A DNA stretch of 26,104 nucleotides from a virus: positions 1 to 26,104 of IMG/VR virus record IMGVR_UViG_3300043418_000102; one strand, 5' to 3'. Below the pieces are notes generated by a model, which saw only the letters and a program-made list of their open reading frames with translations, was not told the origin of the DNA and did no database searches. The position numbers and the translations under genes are program-made. Shown here piece by piece: positions 15,291-23,879 of this stretch. How positions within the stretch are numbered: the stretch's first letter is position 1; the number at the start of each line of letters is the position of its first letter.

Positions 15291-18200
15291 TTAGATTAAC
15301 ACATACTCCTTGCTTACGCGAACATTAGTGTTAGCGTTAGCGGCTATAAAGTTTACGTTTACGTTACCACCACTTACTGTAGCCGATAATACGCCAACGT
15401 TTCCGTTTGTTTGCACAATACCATAAGTGGTAATTGTTGCAGTTGTTCCGTCATGGATAACTAATGCTTCCATAACTTGATGTTTTCCTGTTACTGTAGC
15501 CTGAATTAGATACTTCGCGCTGCGATACGTTGCTAGAGCAAACGCATCGACTGAAGTTACCGCGTTGGCCCCTGTTACTGCTGTTGGCGCTGCTTGGCCA
15601 ACCCATGCACCACTTAGGTCCATAGTACGTTGCAGTGTTAATCCAGTTGGGCCACTGTAGAATTCAATACCAGCGACGTTATCCATACCAATTGCCACGT
15701 GGCTATTTGAACTAGATAACTGTGTAATTTCGTTAGTGGTAGTTAGCTTGCGAACGTCAATGACTGTACCAGCGCCTGGCGCAGTGGTAAATGTTAGAAC
15801 GTTGGCAGAAATTGAGTACGCTAATATCGGTAATTGAATTACACCGTTAACGCTAACAATACAGTTGTTGGTTGTTTGGTTTGATGACAGTGTGAAAACT
15901 GTCTGAGATCCAGTTCCGCTAAACTGTTGATCACTAATCAAAGTAAACTGTGTACTTACTGTACTCCATGCACCTTCGCTACCACCAAAGTATTCAATGG
16001 CGTTCAGTGTAGTGTTGTATCGGAACATACCCGGCACATCTGTACCACCAGTATTGCCCGGACGTTGTCCACTTGTACCAGCCGGCAACATCATACTGTC
16101 ACTACTGTTAATAAACAACTTAGCTCCGCGCACTAGGGTGCCAACTGTTGCCGAGTTGCCAATTAATACCTGATCGTATGTGGCGTCTGGACGTGCCCAA
16201 ATTAGGTTACTGCTGTTTGCGCCAGCAACCTTAAAGTCCATTCCTGCTATCTGGCTGCTGTTAATAGTAACTGCTTTACTAAGGATGGCGTTGCCACTAA
16301 GTAAACTTGTTCCGGCCACTGACAGATTTGATCCCACGTAAACGTTGCCGCTAATACCTGCGCCACCTGTTACACGCAATGCACCAGTTGATGTGCTTGT
16401 TGCGGCTGTTCCTTGTGTTAATTGGAAGTAGCCTCCGTTGCTTACATTACCATGGAAACGAGCAACTTCTGCAGAGGAATCAAAGCTACCAATACCAATT
16501 ACCACATCGTTGAAAGTACCTGCTTCACTTGTTGCTAATACTAAGTTACCACCAAACCCTAACTGTGGGCGAACGATTACATAACCATCATTTGGTTTAG
16601 TAATAGTATAGTTAGGGTCGCTAAACTCACTACCGGTCATACCTAAGTCTGACCAACCACCAGTATCTGTGCCGTTGTCACCGTATGCAGAGAAATCTGC
16701 AGAACCAGTGCTAGTGGTATTCAGCATGTACATCTGTGCAAAGTCGCCTACTGCGTTAACTGCTGCAATAGATGAATTAGACAATGCTGTAGCCAATGAC
16801 GCTTCGCCTACGTTTAGCGTTCCTTTAATATACGCATCACCACCAATGGCCGCTCCACCATCTGGAATAACAAATGCAGCGTCAGTCGGGTTCAATAAAG
16901 GAGCAGTAGATGCAACAACTAGATTACCAAGTGTTGTGACTGCTCCAGTAACTTCAATATTTGTAAATTTACCCGAGCTTGGATCAATTTGACCGATGGC
17001 CATTGAATCAATACTACCGCCGGTTAGTACTGCGTTGGCTGTGGAGAAATTGGTTACACTCAGTGTATCCGCATCTACTGTAACACCCGTAATCAATCCA
17101 CCAGTGATATAGGCATTCGCTGTAAAGAAATTGTTAGTAGCAACGTTTGTAAGGTTAGTTAATGTGCCGCCAATGACGTTTGCAAAATTAGAGGTAAATG
17201 TACCAATATGAAAGCTAATTGCATTGCCAGTAATACCAGTGATGTTACCACCAATGATGTGAGCATTGGCAGTGAATAAGTTAGTGGCGCCAAAATCAGT
17301 TATATCAGCTGTTGATAAGTTAACATTACCGTTTGTGATTAAAACGTTACCAGAACTAAAGTTTGTAGCTCTCCAATGAGACGCAGCACCAGACACACCT
17401 GTAACGGACCCGCTAGTAATAGATGCAGTTCCGTTAAATGTTCCAACAAAAGTCGATGCCTGAATAGTATTTGTTCCCGGATTCATTATGATGCCAGGGG
17501 TAACAAATGCAGAACTATTGCCCGTTGTTGATCTATCAGTGAACATTGGGTAGAAGTTTGCAGTGTTAATTGTATCTGTTACTTCAGAATACAAGCTAAC
17601 GTTAGCGGTACTAGCAGTTCCAGTTAGCACACCAACAATGTTTCCGCTGCTAAAGTTATCAACATGGAATGTAGTTGCTGAACCAGTAATACCTGTCACT
17701 GATCCGCCTGTTACTTGCGCATTACCAGTTGAGAAGTTTGTTGCTTGTAGGTACCCAATGCCTTGTAGGTTCCCGCCAGTGATTTGAGCATTACCTGAAC
17801 TAAAATCAGTGACTGTAAGTGTAGTTGCTGCGCCAGTGATGCCAGTTACTGAGCCGCCGGTGGCTTGTAGGTTACCGGTTGTGAATTGTCCAATTACCTG
17901 TTTGTTAAAGTTCCAGCTATCAGTAGCTGAGGTATAAACTAAGGTTGCGGCTGCACCATCAACTGTAATACCTGCTCCATTGGCTGCGGCAGCACTACCT
18001 GCGCCTTTGGCTACTGTAATGTTTAAATCTGTTACATCCAATGTCTGAGATTGGATAGCTGTCATTGTGCCTTGAACTGTCAAGTTGCCAACAACTACCG
18101 CGTCCGCACCAACGTACAAATTGCCACCAATGCCTGCGCCGCCTGTTACAATTAGCGCACCGGACCCAGTTGAATTAGATGGAGTTACCGCTGTAACATT

Positions 18201-20297
18201 TACCCCACTTGCACTGAATATACCAGTGTAGGGATTCATCTTAAATGCTGCCGATACGTATGCTGCGCTATTGCCGGTGGTATAACGATCAGTGAACTCT
18301 GGATAGAAGTCTGTATTGACTACAGAATTGTTTACTGTTTGGTATAGAGAAACATTAGATGTGCTAGCTGTGCCTGTTAACACACCAACAATATTTCCGC
18401 TGCTAAAATTAGTTGCAGTTAATGTATTAAACTGGCCAGTTACCCCGGTTAGGCTACCGCCACTAACTAGTACGTTACCCGATGAGAAGTTATCAACTTG
18501 AATAGTGTTGATACCCTGGATAAAGCCGCCATCAATTCGAGCGTTGGCTGTGCTAAAGTTGGTTGCAGTAAATGTATTCGATTGCCCATCAAAATTGATT
18601 AAGCTGCCACCTGTTACTTGCACATTACCAGAACTGAAGTTAGTTGCTGTTAAAGTAGTCGCTGCTCCAGTGATACCAGTTACTGATCCGCCTGTTACTT
18701 GTGCGTTACCAGAACTGAAGTTAGTTGCTGTTAAAGTAGTCGCTGCTCCAGTGATACCTGTCACTGATCCGCCAGTGATTAAAGCATTACCTGTGCTAAA
18801 ATTTGTGGATTGTAAGAATCCAATTCCTTGAGCATTGCCACCACTAATCTGAGCGTTACCAGAACTGAAGTTAGTTGCTGTGAACGTAGTCGCTGCTCCA
18901 GTAATACCTGTTACCGATCCGCTTGTAATTAGTACGTTGCCACTAGTTAAATTGGTAATGGACGCATTTAGTGTGCTAACGTTACCATTGAATGAAGCTG
19001 CATAGATGTCGCCTGTTGCACCAACACCACCTACTATAGTTAGCGCACCTGTTGTAGTAGATGTTGAAGTGGTGCCAGCGTGATCCATTGTCGCCACTAC
19101 ATGCTCAATATTTCCGCCGCCGCTGATAAATCTAATAGTTCTCTGTCCAGTGGTCGTACCAAGTACCAAGTTACCGCCATAACTAGATGGAGTATTTGCT
19201 TGTGTGTATAAGTAGGCGTCGTTCTGGAATAATGCAGTACCTAAACTGTTATTGGGACTTGTACTGTTGTACCCATCGCCTGCGATACCAAGGTCAACGT
19301 AAAATGTTGTGTCAGTACCATTGTTGGCTGTAGCAACGTAGTCGGTAGTTGCACTACCACCTGCGTTAATGTTCTGTGTGTTAAGTTGTGCGTACCCGTT
19401 ATAGTCTTCCGAGAACTGAGCAACTACTTGTGGCAAGATTGTGTACCCAGTTGGGATACCAGCATACAAAGCATTGAAGCCAGTTACTGTATTACCAACA
19501 AAGAACGCAGAGTTAGCAGTTGTAATATTACCGCTAACTAAAATAATATTACCGTTTACACTTAGGTTACCCCCAACACTTGCGTTACCTGTTACAATCG
19601 ACTGAGCACTTGTTGCTGTTGTGAAGAAACCGGCTGCCGGTGTTGTTGCACCAATAGAGATGGCATTTAGAGAACCGCCAGTGACAACTGCGTTACCAGT
19701 AGAGAAACTAGATGCTTGCAAATATGCAACACCTTGTACATTACCGCCAGTGATTTGTGCGTTACCAGTTGAGAAGTTTGTTGCAGTTGAGGTGCTAAAT
19801 GATGCTGTACCGGTATGTGACCCTGTCAAAGTCGTTGCCGATATTGTTCCAGAGAATGAACCACTTACAGCGTTTAAGTTACCAATCTTAACGTTGGCAA
19901 AGCCGCTGTTGTTAATTGATGTAACACCGGTTCCAGTATCAGTGGTAGTAATGGCTTCAAAGGCTTGGTCGGCTTCAACCCAAACCCATGCTGTGTTTAC
20001 ACTTCCGTATCCTGCCAAACTTGCAAGATTACGGTTTACAAGCATACCAATGTCGTAGCCTGCTAGAGATCCAGCGTATCCATTGTTGAATACCACAATA
20101 GGATCATTGACGTATGTATTTGTACTGTTAACTGAACTAGAGACACCAGTGACAGTTAAGTTACCAACAATGCTAATGTTAGAATTTAAAGTTAAATCCT
20201 GGTTAAAGTTACTACCAACTAATGTGCCAGCCGCAATCTTGGTATAGGTAATTGTACTATCAGTGATCTGATTATTCTTAATTCTAGTTACGGCCAT
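15291..20297 (-). CDS. Giant repetitive tail fibre (1668 aa)
   Basis: The largest protein here. The N-terminus MAVTRIKNNQITDSTITYTKI and NLTVTGVSSSVNSTNTYVND (45-64) is an attachment-type module typical of T4-like aquatic phage fibres. Most of residues 140-1150 are tandem units of 27 or 23 aa with a F-S-[ST]-[GA]-N core followed by xxTGGxxxGI. A pair FYPxFTDRxTTGNSxAxV occurs twice. Near residue 1200 lies the ARFHGN module shared with the 1347-aa fibre. Residues about 1410-1520 carry the RYNTTLNAIEYF plus NGVIQLPILAYS module shared with two other genes. The last 140 residues are unique (GLTLQRTMDLSGAW to NTNVRVSKEYVLI) and may form the tip. GGAGCG lies upstream of the start. The overall form predicts a very long trimeric fibre. 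Confidence 0.85.
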   Translation of the reverse strand: MAVTRIKNNQITDSTITYTKIAAGTLVGSNFNQDLTLNSNISIVGNLTVTGVSSSVNSTNTYVNDPIVVFNNGYAGSLAGYDIGMLVNRNLASLAGYGSVNTAWVWVEADQAFEAITTTDTGTGVTSINNSGFANVKIGNLNAVSGSFSGTISATTLTGSHTGTASFSTSTATNFSTGNAQITGGNVQGVAYLQASSFSTGNAVVTGGSLNAISIGATTPAAGFFTTATSAQSIVTGNASVGGNLSVNGNIILVSGNITTANSAFFVGNTVTGFNALYAGIPTGYTILPQVVAQFSEDYNGYAQLNTQNINAGGSATTDYVATANNGTDTTFYVDLGIAGDGYNSTSPNNSLGTALFQNDAYLYTQANTPSSYGGNLVLGTTTGQRTIRFISGGGNIEHVVATMDHAGTTSTSTTTGALTIVGGVGATGDIYAASFNGNVSTLNASITNLTSGNVLITSGSVTGITGAATTFTATNFSSGNAQISGGNAQGIGFLQSTNFSTGNALITGGSVTGITGAATTLTATNFSSGNAQVTGGSVTGITGAATTLTATNFSSGNVQVTGGSLINFDGQSNTFTATNFSTANARIDGGFIQGINTIQVDNFSSGNVLVSGGSLTGVTGQFNTLTATNFSSGNIVGVLTGTASTSNVSLYQTVNNSVVNTDFYPEFTDRYTTGNSAAYVSAAFKMNPYTGIFSASGVNVTAVTPSNSTGSGALIVTGGAGIGGNLYVGADAVVVGNLTVQGTMTAIQSQTLDVTDLNITVAKGAGSAAAANGAGITVDGAAATLVYTSATDSWNFNKQVIGQFTTGNLQATGGSVTGITGAATTLTVTDFSSGNAQITGGNLQGIGYLQATNFSTGNAQVTGGSVTGITGSATTFHVDNFSSGNIVGVLTGTASTANVSLYSEVTDTINTANFYPMFTDRSTTGNSSAFVTPGIIMNPGTNTIQASTFVGTFNGTASITSGSVTGVSGAASHWRATNFSSGNVLITNGNVNLSTADITDFGATNLFTANAHIIGGNITGITGNAISFHIGTFTSNFANVIGGTLTNLTNVATNNFFTANAYITGGLITGVTVDADTLSVTNFSTANAVLTGGSIDSMAIGQIDPSSGKFTNIEVTGAVTTLGNLVVASTAPLLNPTDAAFVIPDGGAAIGGDAYIKGTLNVGEASLATALSNSSIAAVNAVGDFAQMYMLNTTSTGSADFSAYGDNGTDTGGWSDLGMTGSEFSDPNYTITKPNDGYVIVRPQLGFGGNLVLATSEAGTFNDVVIGIGSFDSSAEVARFHGNVSNGGYFQLTQGTAATSTSTGALRVTGGAGISGNVYVGSNLSVAGTSLLSGNAILSKAVTINSSQIAGMDFKVAGANSSNLIWARPDATYDQVLIGNSATVGTLVRGAKLFINSSDSMMLPAGTSGQRPGNTGGTDVPGMFRYNTTLNAIEYFGGSEGAWSTVSTQFTLISDQQFSGTGSQTVFTLSSNQTTNNCIVSVNGVIQLPILAYSISANVLTFTTAPGAGTVIDVRKLTTTNEITQLSSSNSHVAIGMDNVAGIEFYSGPTGLTLQRTMDLSGAWVGQAAPTAVTGANAVTSVDAFALATYRSAKYLIQATVTGKHQVMEALVIHDGTTATITTYGIVQTNGNVGVLSATVSGGNVNVNFIAANANTNVRVSKEYVLI
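15748..16073 (-). repeat. RYN/NGVxQ module in the 1668-aa fibre gene
   Basis: Encodes GQRPGN...RYNTTLNAIEYF...W, then about 40 residues, then VSVNGVIQLPILAYSISANVLTFTTAP. The same order occurs at 20590-20895 (677-aa fibre) and 22451-22759 (142-aa protein), so it is a reusable fibre domain. Confidence 0.75.
16340..16700 (-). repeat. Fibre module shared with the 1347-aa fibre, copy in the 1668-aa gene
   Basis: Encodes NYTITKPNDGYVI, GGNLVLAT, GTFNDVVIG, AEVARFHGN, SNGGYFQL, QGTAATSTSTGALRVTGGAG, matching the copy at 12755-13130 in order and spacing. A more distant relative (GGNLVLGTTTGQRTIRF, STTTGALTIVGGVG) occurs nearer the N-terminus of the same protein, at about 19040-19330. Confidence 0.8.
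18610..18920 (-). repeat. 81-bp tandem repeats (27-aa units) in the 1668-aa fibre gene
   Basis: Units starting at 18610 and 18691 are 81 bases long and differ at about five positions; a third close copy lies at about 18840-18920, separated by a shorter 23-aa type unit. They encode FSSGNxQVTGGSVTGITGAATTLTATN-type units. Less similar units of the same kind run from about 17040 to 19810. Near identity of adjacent copies points to recent slippage or unequal recombination. Confidence 0.85.
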
Positions 20298-20318
20298 GCC
20301 AAACGCTCCAATATAACA

Positions 20319-20326
20319 TATTTAGC
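20319..20326 (-). promoter_or_regulatory. Late-promoter-like GCTAAATA upstream of the 1668-aa fibre
   Basis: GCTAAATA followed by TGTTAT lies 21 bases before the ATG at 20297. Six of eight core positions match the T4 late consensus, and the spacing is like that of the two better matches in this window. It is weak evidence alone. Confidence 0.35.
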
Positions 20327-20333
20327 CAAAAGA

Positions 20334-20361
20334 CATTCCTTGCCAATTACGGCAAAGAATG
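20334..20361 (-). other. Imperfect inverted repeat between the 677-aa and 1668-aa fibre genes
   Basis: CATTC-C-TTGCC, loop AATTAC, GGCAA-A-GAATG: an 11-bp stem with one mismatch in an 81-base gap. No proper T run follows on the minus strand, so a terminator is uncertain; it may be an RNA processing or attenuation structure. Confidence 0.4.
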
Positions 20362-20378
20362 AATTAAGTAGGTTTAGA

Positions 20379-22412
20379 TTAGTACCCGCCAGATAGCAAC
20401 GTGCGTTTCCACGTATTTGTTGCAGTGCAGATATAGATGTAATTTGCATCCCAGCAAATCTGGCCAGTTGTTCCAGGGGCATTAGATGCTTTAGTCGATT
20501 GCGGTGCTTTTAGTATACCACTTAGTGTAACGTTACCTTGTACATTTAAGTCACCTGTAACTGTTCCGCTTACACTAGTTACGCCACCCAAGAAACGGAT
20601 TTCAACAACGTCAGTTGCTAGCGGAATTTCAGCAAAGGTAATAGTGTCACCTGCTAAACCAATAGTGTATGCTACTGTTGGTTGTTGTAGCGTACCGTTA
20701 ATACTTACTAGGGTACCAAGCAATGTAGTAGTTCGTGTCAACGCAAATGTATCATCAACTCCGTTACCGCTGAATGTCTGGTTCGTAACTTTGTTAGTAA
20801 CCGGAACCCATTGAGATCCGTCATAGTATTCCAGCATCGAAACAGAAGTATTGTAACGAGTGTAGCCGGGAACTCCGGTTGGTCTTGCAGAGTCTGGACC
20901 AGCCGGTATTTGTAATGCAGTGTTTGATGCAAAAATTGCCACTTGGTTAGCAGGCACTGTGACCGTTAGGTTACCACTAATGCCTGTGATGTTATTTGAG
21001 TTTACATCGCCATGATGGATACCATTGAACGTGACGGCATTTACGTTGCTAGTAACAGTTAGGTCACCTGCTCCAGTTAGGTTCATAACCGGAGTGCTAC
21101 CAACTGCTACGCCCAATAATGTTCCACTGCTACCCAATCCTGAATCGCCTAAGAACAATACTTGCTCAGTTACGCCTTGTTCGTTTAGGATCACCACTGC
21201 ATCATTATTTTGAGTTGTAAATCCAAAACTGTCATTTACAAACCCAATCGCGCCAGCATCTCTATTGTCTGCGCCTGCACCAACTGCAATAAATCCAGTA
21301 GAGGTTACGTTGCTGCTAAACAGAGCAGTAGGCCCTACAATGTTTCCGTGCATAGTTGCATTAACATTGGCTGCGGTTACGTTGCCTGTTACTGCTACGC
21401 TAATTAGTGTGCCAACGGTTGTGATGTTAGGTTGGGCCGCTGTAGTTAATGTGCCAGCAATGCTTGTAAAGCTAGCACTTGTGCCGCTGGCATTACCAGA
21501 ATGAATACCAAATGTATCGCCGTTAAATTGAGTTGCAATTACGTTACCGGCTTGGACATTACCAGTTACAGATAAACTAGTAAGAGTACCAACACTTGTA
21601 ATATTTGGCTGGGCAGAAGTAAGCACAGTGCCGCTTAAACTACCGCTTAGTGTACTAGCTGAGATATTGCCTGCTGCTACGTTGCCAGTAACGCTAAGAG
21701 CTACGAGAGTACCAACCGAGGTAATATTAGGCTGGTTTGCAGTCAATAAAGTGCCAGATATGTTCGTAAACGAAGCGGTTGTGCCTGTAATATTGCCGTT
21801 AACGTCGCCTGAGTGAATTCCTGCGGTATTGCCCACTACGTTGCCGTAGAAGTTGCTAATTACGTTACCAGCGGTTACATTGCCTGTTACATGAATCACA
21901 GATCCAGCGGAATCTGTAATTGTTCCTACCAATTGGTTTAGGCTTGCAATCGCATCAGTAACTTTAGTTGCAGTTGTAAATGTTAGTGCGCTGTTAAATG
22001 ATCCGGTAGCGTTGGCACCTAATGCGATTACGTTTGCATTAATCGCTTGCCCAACAACCACGCTCGGATCGCCAAACGACAAGTTGCCTGCACCGTCTGT
22101 AAATATAAGGTAACCGTTTGTGCCGCCAGTGATCTTAACGTTGCCAATTGGCCCTAGTGCAGCGGTGCCCGCAAATGTTACCGAACCACCACCTTTAGCA
22201 GAAATGGTATTTCCGTCAATTAGAATACCACTGGTACTCAAGTTACCATTAATTGTTAGAGTTTGTGTTGCTACGTTTGTGTTAATGCCAGTACGGAACT
22301 GACTAAAGTTCATGTAGAATAGTGGCTGACTGTTTGTTGTGAACTGTAGATCCGTGCCTTGTCTGTCCAAATTGGACACTAGCATCGAACCTGATATTCT
22401 ACCGATTGCCAT
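20379..22412 (-). CDS. Repetitive tail fibre (677 aa)
   Basis: Fibre protein with an N-terminal segment MAIGRISGSMLVSNLDRQGTDLQF and then FYMNFSQFRTGINT. Residues about 190-370 contain three units of the type GTLxTAxQPNITSVGTLxxLSVTGNVxAGN, a repeat widespread in T4-like aquatic phage fibres and expected to form stacked beta strands. IHSGDVNGNITG and IHSGNASGTSA are related short blocks. Residues about 505-610 hold the RYNTSVSMLEYYDGSQW plus INGTLQQPTVAYTI module shared with two other genes here. The C-terminus (GTTGQICWDANYIYICTATNTWKRTLLSGGY) is a short non-repetitive end common in phage fibres. CGGAG precedes the start, and the previous gene ends 11 bases before it. Which fibre attaches to which cannot be told from sequence. 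Confidence 0.85.
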   Translation of the reverse strand: MAIGRISGSMLVSNLDRQGTDLQFTTNSQPLFYMNFSQFRTGINTNVATQTLTINGNLSTSGILIDGNTISAKGGGSVTFAGTAALGPIGNVKITGGTNGYLIFTDGAGNLSFGDPSVVVGQAINANVIALGANATGSFNSALTFTTATKVTDAIASLNQLVGTITDSAGSVIHVTGNVTAGNVISNFYGNVVGNTAGIHSGDVNGNITGTTASFTNISGTLLTANQPNITSVGTLVALSVTGNVAAGNISASTLSGSLSGTVLTSAQPNITSVGTLTSLSVTGNVQAGNVIATQFNGDTFGIHSGNASGTSASFTSIAGTLTTAAQPNITTVGTLISVAVTGNVTAANVNATMHGNIVGPTALFSSNVTSTGFIAVGAGADNRDAGAIGFVNDSFGFTTQNNDAVVILNEQGVTEQVLFLGDSGLGSSGTLLGVAVGSTPVMNLTGAGDLTVTSNVNAVTFNGIHHGDVNSNNITGISGNLTVTVPANQVAIFASNTALQIPAGPDSARPTGVPGYTRYNTSVSMLEYYDGSQWVPVTNKVTNQTFSGNGVDDTFALTRTTTLLGTLVSINGTLQQPTVAYTIGLAGDTITFAEIPLATDVVEIRFLGGVTSVSGTVTGDLNVQGNVTLSGILKAPQSTKASNAPGTTGQICWDANYIYICTATNTWKRTLLSGGY
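20590..20895 (-). repeat. RYN/NGVxQ module in the 677-aa fibre gene
   Basis: Encodes ARPTGVPGYTRYNTSVSMLEYY...W, then VSINGTLQQPTVAYTIGLAGDTITF. It is homologous by eye to the copies at 15748-16073 and 22451-22759. Confidence 0.75.
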
Positions 22413-22423
22413 CTAGTTCTCCG

Positions 22424-22852
22424 TTAAGCTGCGTTTGTGCTGTTAATGTTGTGTACAACAATAATTTTGTTTGGGTTACCGCTTGCGTCAATCGCAGGTG
22501 GAGGACTTGTAAATGTTAACTGTGTTCCGGACACTGTGTAATTGTTTACTGGTGCTTGGTATACACCACTAATAGTTACTAGAATATTGCTTGCGCTACT
22601 TTCGCTCTGGCTCATAGTAAAGTTAACAGTGGCATTATCACCAGTGAATTCATCTACTACTAATGCCACTGTACCAATTTTAGCTACCTGGTTCCATGCG
22701 CTGTTATAAAAGAATTCAATCTTACTGTTTGTTTGATTGTAACGAATTTGTCCGTTAACTGGAAAATCAGGGCCTAAACTACTTGTACCAAGAGGTAACT
22801 GGATAGCATAGCTGCCGCCTTTAAGTTGTGTGTTCTTTAGAAAACGAGCCAT
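22424..22852 (-). CDS. Small fibre / baseplate structural protein with RYN/NGVxQ module
   Basis: A 142-aa protein that consists almost entirely of the module found inside two large fibres here: NGQIRYNQTNSKIEFFYNSAWNQV (34-57), VDEFTGDNATVNFTM, then LVTISGVYQAPVNNYTVSGTQLTFTSPP (91-118). The N-terminal 25 residues (MARFLKNTQLKGGSYAIQLPLG) are a separate short leader. A free-standing copy suggests it may be an adaptor at the fibre base or a minor virion component. It begins 2 bases after the stop of the 100-aa gene, with GGGAG inside the end of that gene as ribosome site. No enzymatic features are visible. Confidence 0.7.
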   Translation of the reverse strand: MARFLKNTQLKGGSYAIQLPLGTSSLGPDFPVNGQIRYNQTNSKIEFFYNSAWNQVAKIGTVALVVDEFTGDNATVNFTMSQSESSASNILVTISGVYQAPVNNYTVSGTQLTFTSPPPAIDASGNPNKIIVVHNINSTNAA

Positions 22853-22854
22853 TA

Positions 22855-23157
22855 TTAAGCTCCCATCGAGCTGATAGTCATTACAATGTTACCGCTAGCG
22901 TTTGCCCAAATACTGTCACCTGCATCTAAGACAATTCTCTCTAGGTCAGAAATGTGTGTATCCGAGGCCGCAATACTTAGGTTACTGTAAATTCTGCAAT
23001 TTGCAACCGTCCCGCCAGCTGGTACTAAGAATACGTTAGCAGTAGCAGACGATCCATTGGTATTGCAAAGGTACATCGCAGTTATACCCTTTGACTGTGT
23101 GCTAGTTCCGTAGATAATATTTGCTGCGGTAGTTGTTAGTTGTACGCTTGTAATCAT
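22855..23157 (-). CDS. Small structural protein (100 aa), probable virion component
   Basis: A beta-rich 100-aa protein with strands SVQLTTTAANIIYG, GITAMYLCNTN, ATANVFLVPAGG, NCRIYSNLSIAASDTHISDLERIVLDAGDSIWANA and NIVMTISSMGA. Similar small proteins (a cytosolic beta-sandwich with the VPAGG turn and an L-x-x-GD-S-I strand) lie next to fibre genes in T4-like aquatic phages, but I do not know their exact role. AAGGAAAAAG lies just before the ATG. The gene lies in the fibre run between the 205-aa and 142-aa genes. It has no signal peptide or membrane segment. Confidence 0.65.
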   Translation of the reverse strand: MITSVQLTTTAANIIYGTSTQSKGITAMYLCNTNGSSATANVFLVPAGGTVANCRIYSNLSIAASDTHISDLERIVLDAGDSIWANASGNIVMTISSMGA

Positions 23158-23168
23158 GTTCTTTTTCC

Positions 23169-23786
23169 TTACATCATCAAAGAATAAAATAATGCTTTAT
23201 TCTTTGAAATTAGTTCTTGTTGTTGCACTGTATCGTTTGTTACAAATACACCAGTGCTGCCACCATTTGGGGTTTGGCTGTAGATAACGTTATACCCAGA
23301 ATGTACACTAGGTGCAACGTTGCTATTCAGAATAGCAACGTTGGTATCAAATTTAACAATTTCAGTGCTAGCACTATAAATGCTTCTGGCTGCTACATCA
23401 AGGTTTCCACCAAGCTGCGGGGCAGGATCAAATGTCAATGCAGCAATACCCGGAGCGCCAGAATAGATTGGCTCATAGGTTGCACCGTTTTTAGTTAGTT
23501 CCCAAATCGATGTACCTTCGTTCCATCGTAACGCAACTTTTGCAGACAACCCCCGGTCAACTTCAATGCCCGAGTATACGGCTGTTACGCCTGCGCCTGT
23601 TTCGCCTTGGTTTAATGTAATGATGTTGTCAACAACTTGAGTGTTTGTTGATGAAATGTTTGCTACTACACCCAACACCTTTAAGTTGCCGTTGACAATT
23701 AAAGTATGGTTGTTAATTTGAACGTTACTGGATGTTTCTGTTCCAGTGATAGTCCATGTGCCGTTAAATCGTGTATTCTGAGACAT
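23169..23786 (-). CDS. Fibre-like structural protein (205 aa)
   Basis: First gene of the long fibre run, 19 bases after the late-promoter-like CATAAATA. Residues 33-100 (GNLKVLGVVANISSTNTQVVDNIITLN, YSGIEVDRGLSAKVALRWNE, IWELTKNG) repeat the N-terminal module of the 1668-aa fibre (NLTVTGVSSSVNSTNTYVND...) and a second copy inside that fibre. The N-terminus MSQNTRFNGTWTITGTETSSNVQINN is a short beta segment. The C-terminal third has GGNLDVAARSIYS and ends in a helix QQQELISKNKALFYSLMM. It is probably a short fibre or an adaptor that uses the same attachment domain as the giant fibre. Function beyond virion structure is not visible. Confidence 0.7.
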   Translation of the reverse strand: MSQNTRFNGTWTITGTETSSNVQINNHTLIVNGNLKVLGVVANISSTNTQVVDNIITLNQGETGAGVTAVYSGIEVDRGLSAKVALRWNEGTSIWELTKNGATYEPIYSGAPGIAALTFDPAPQLGGNLDVAARSIYSASTEIVKFDTNVAILNSNVAPSVHSGYNVIYSQTPNGGSTGVFVTNDTVQQQELISKNKALFYSLMM

Positions 23787-23805
23787 TTGTCATTCCGTTA
23801 TTAGA

Positions 23806-23813
23806 TATTTATG
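23806..23813 (-). promoter_or_regulatory. T4-type late promoter (CATAAATA) for the fibre run
   Basis: CATAAATA followed by TCTAAT lies between the UUCG terminator and the first fibre gene, 19 bases before its ATG. It is the same octamer, at nearly the same distance, as that before gp14 (46-53). It would drive the roughly 20-kb minus-strand run down to 3468. Confidence 0.6.
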
Positions 23814-23836
23814 CTAACAAAATATTACTTGGGGCC

Positions 23837-23866
23837 AAAAAAATAGCACCCGAAGGTGCTATTTTT
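23837..23866 (-). terminator. Rho-independent terminator with UUCG loop
   Basis: A 12-bp perfect stem (AAAAATAGCACC / GGTGCTATTTTT) with loop TTCG on the minus strand, followed by two more T. It lies 13 bases after the stop of the GRPLAKRFFGN gene and separates it from the fibre run. The T run on both sides could make it act in both directions. Confidence 0.9.
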
Positions 23867-23879
23867 AATTTGCTTGCAA

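Noticed and set aside
17040-19810. Regular repeats that could suggest a CRISPR array
   Set aside because: Repeats are in frame, 69 or 81 bases, degenerate and coding, without fixed repeats and unique spacers.
20288-20482. A 64-aa minus-strand frame covering the gap between the 677-aa and 1668-aa fibres
   Set aside because: It overlaps the end of one gene and the start of the next in another frame, with no ribosome site or recognisable content.
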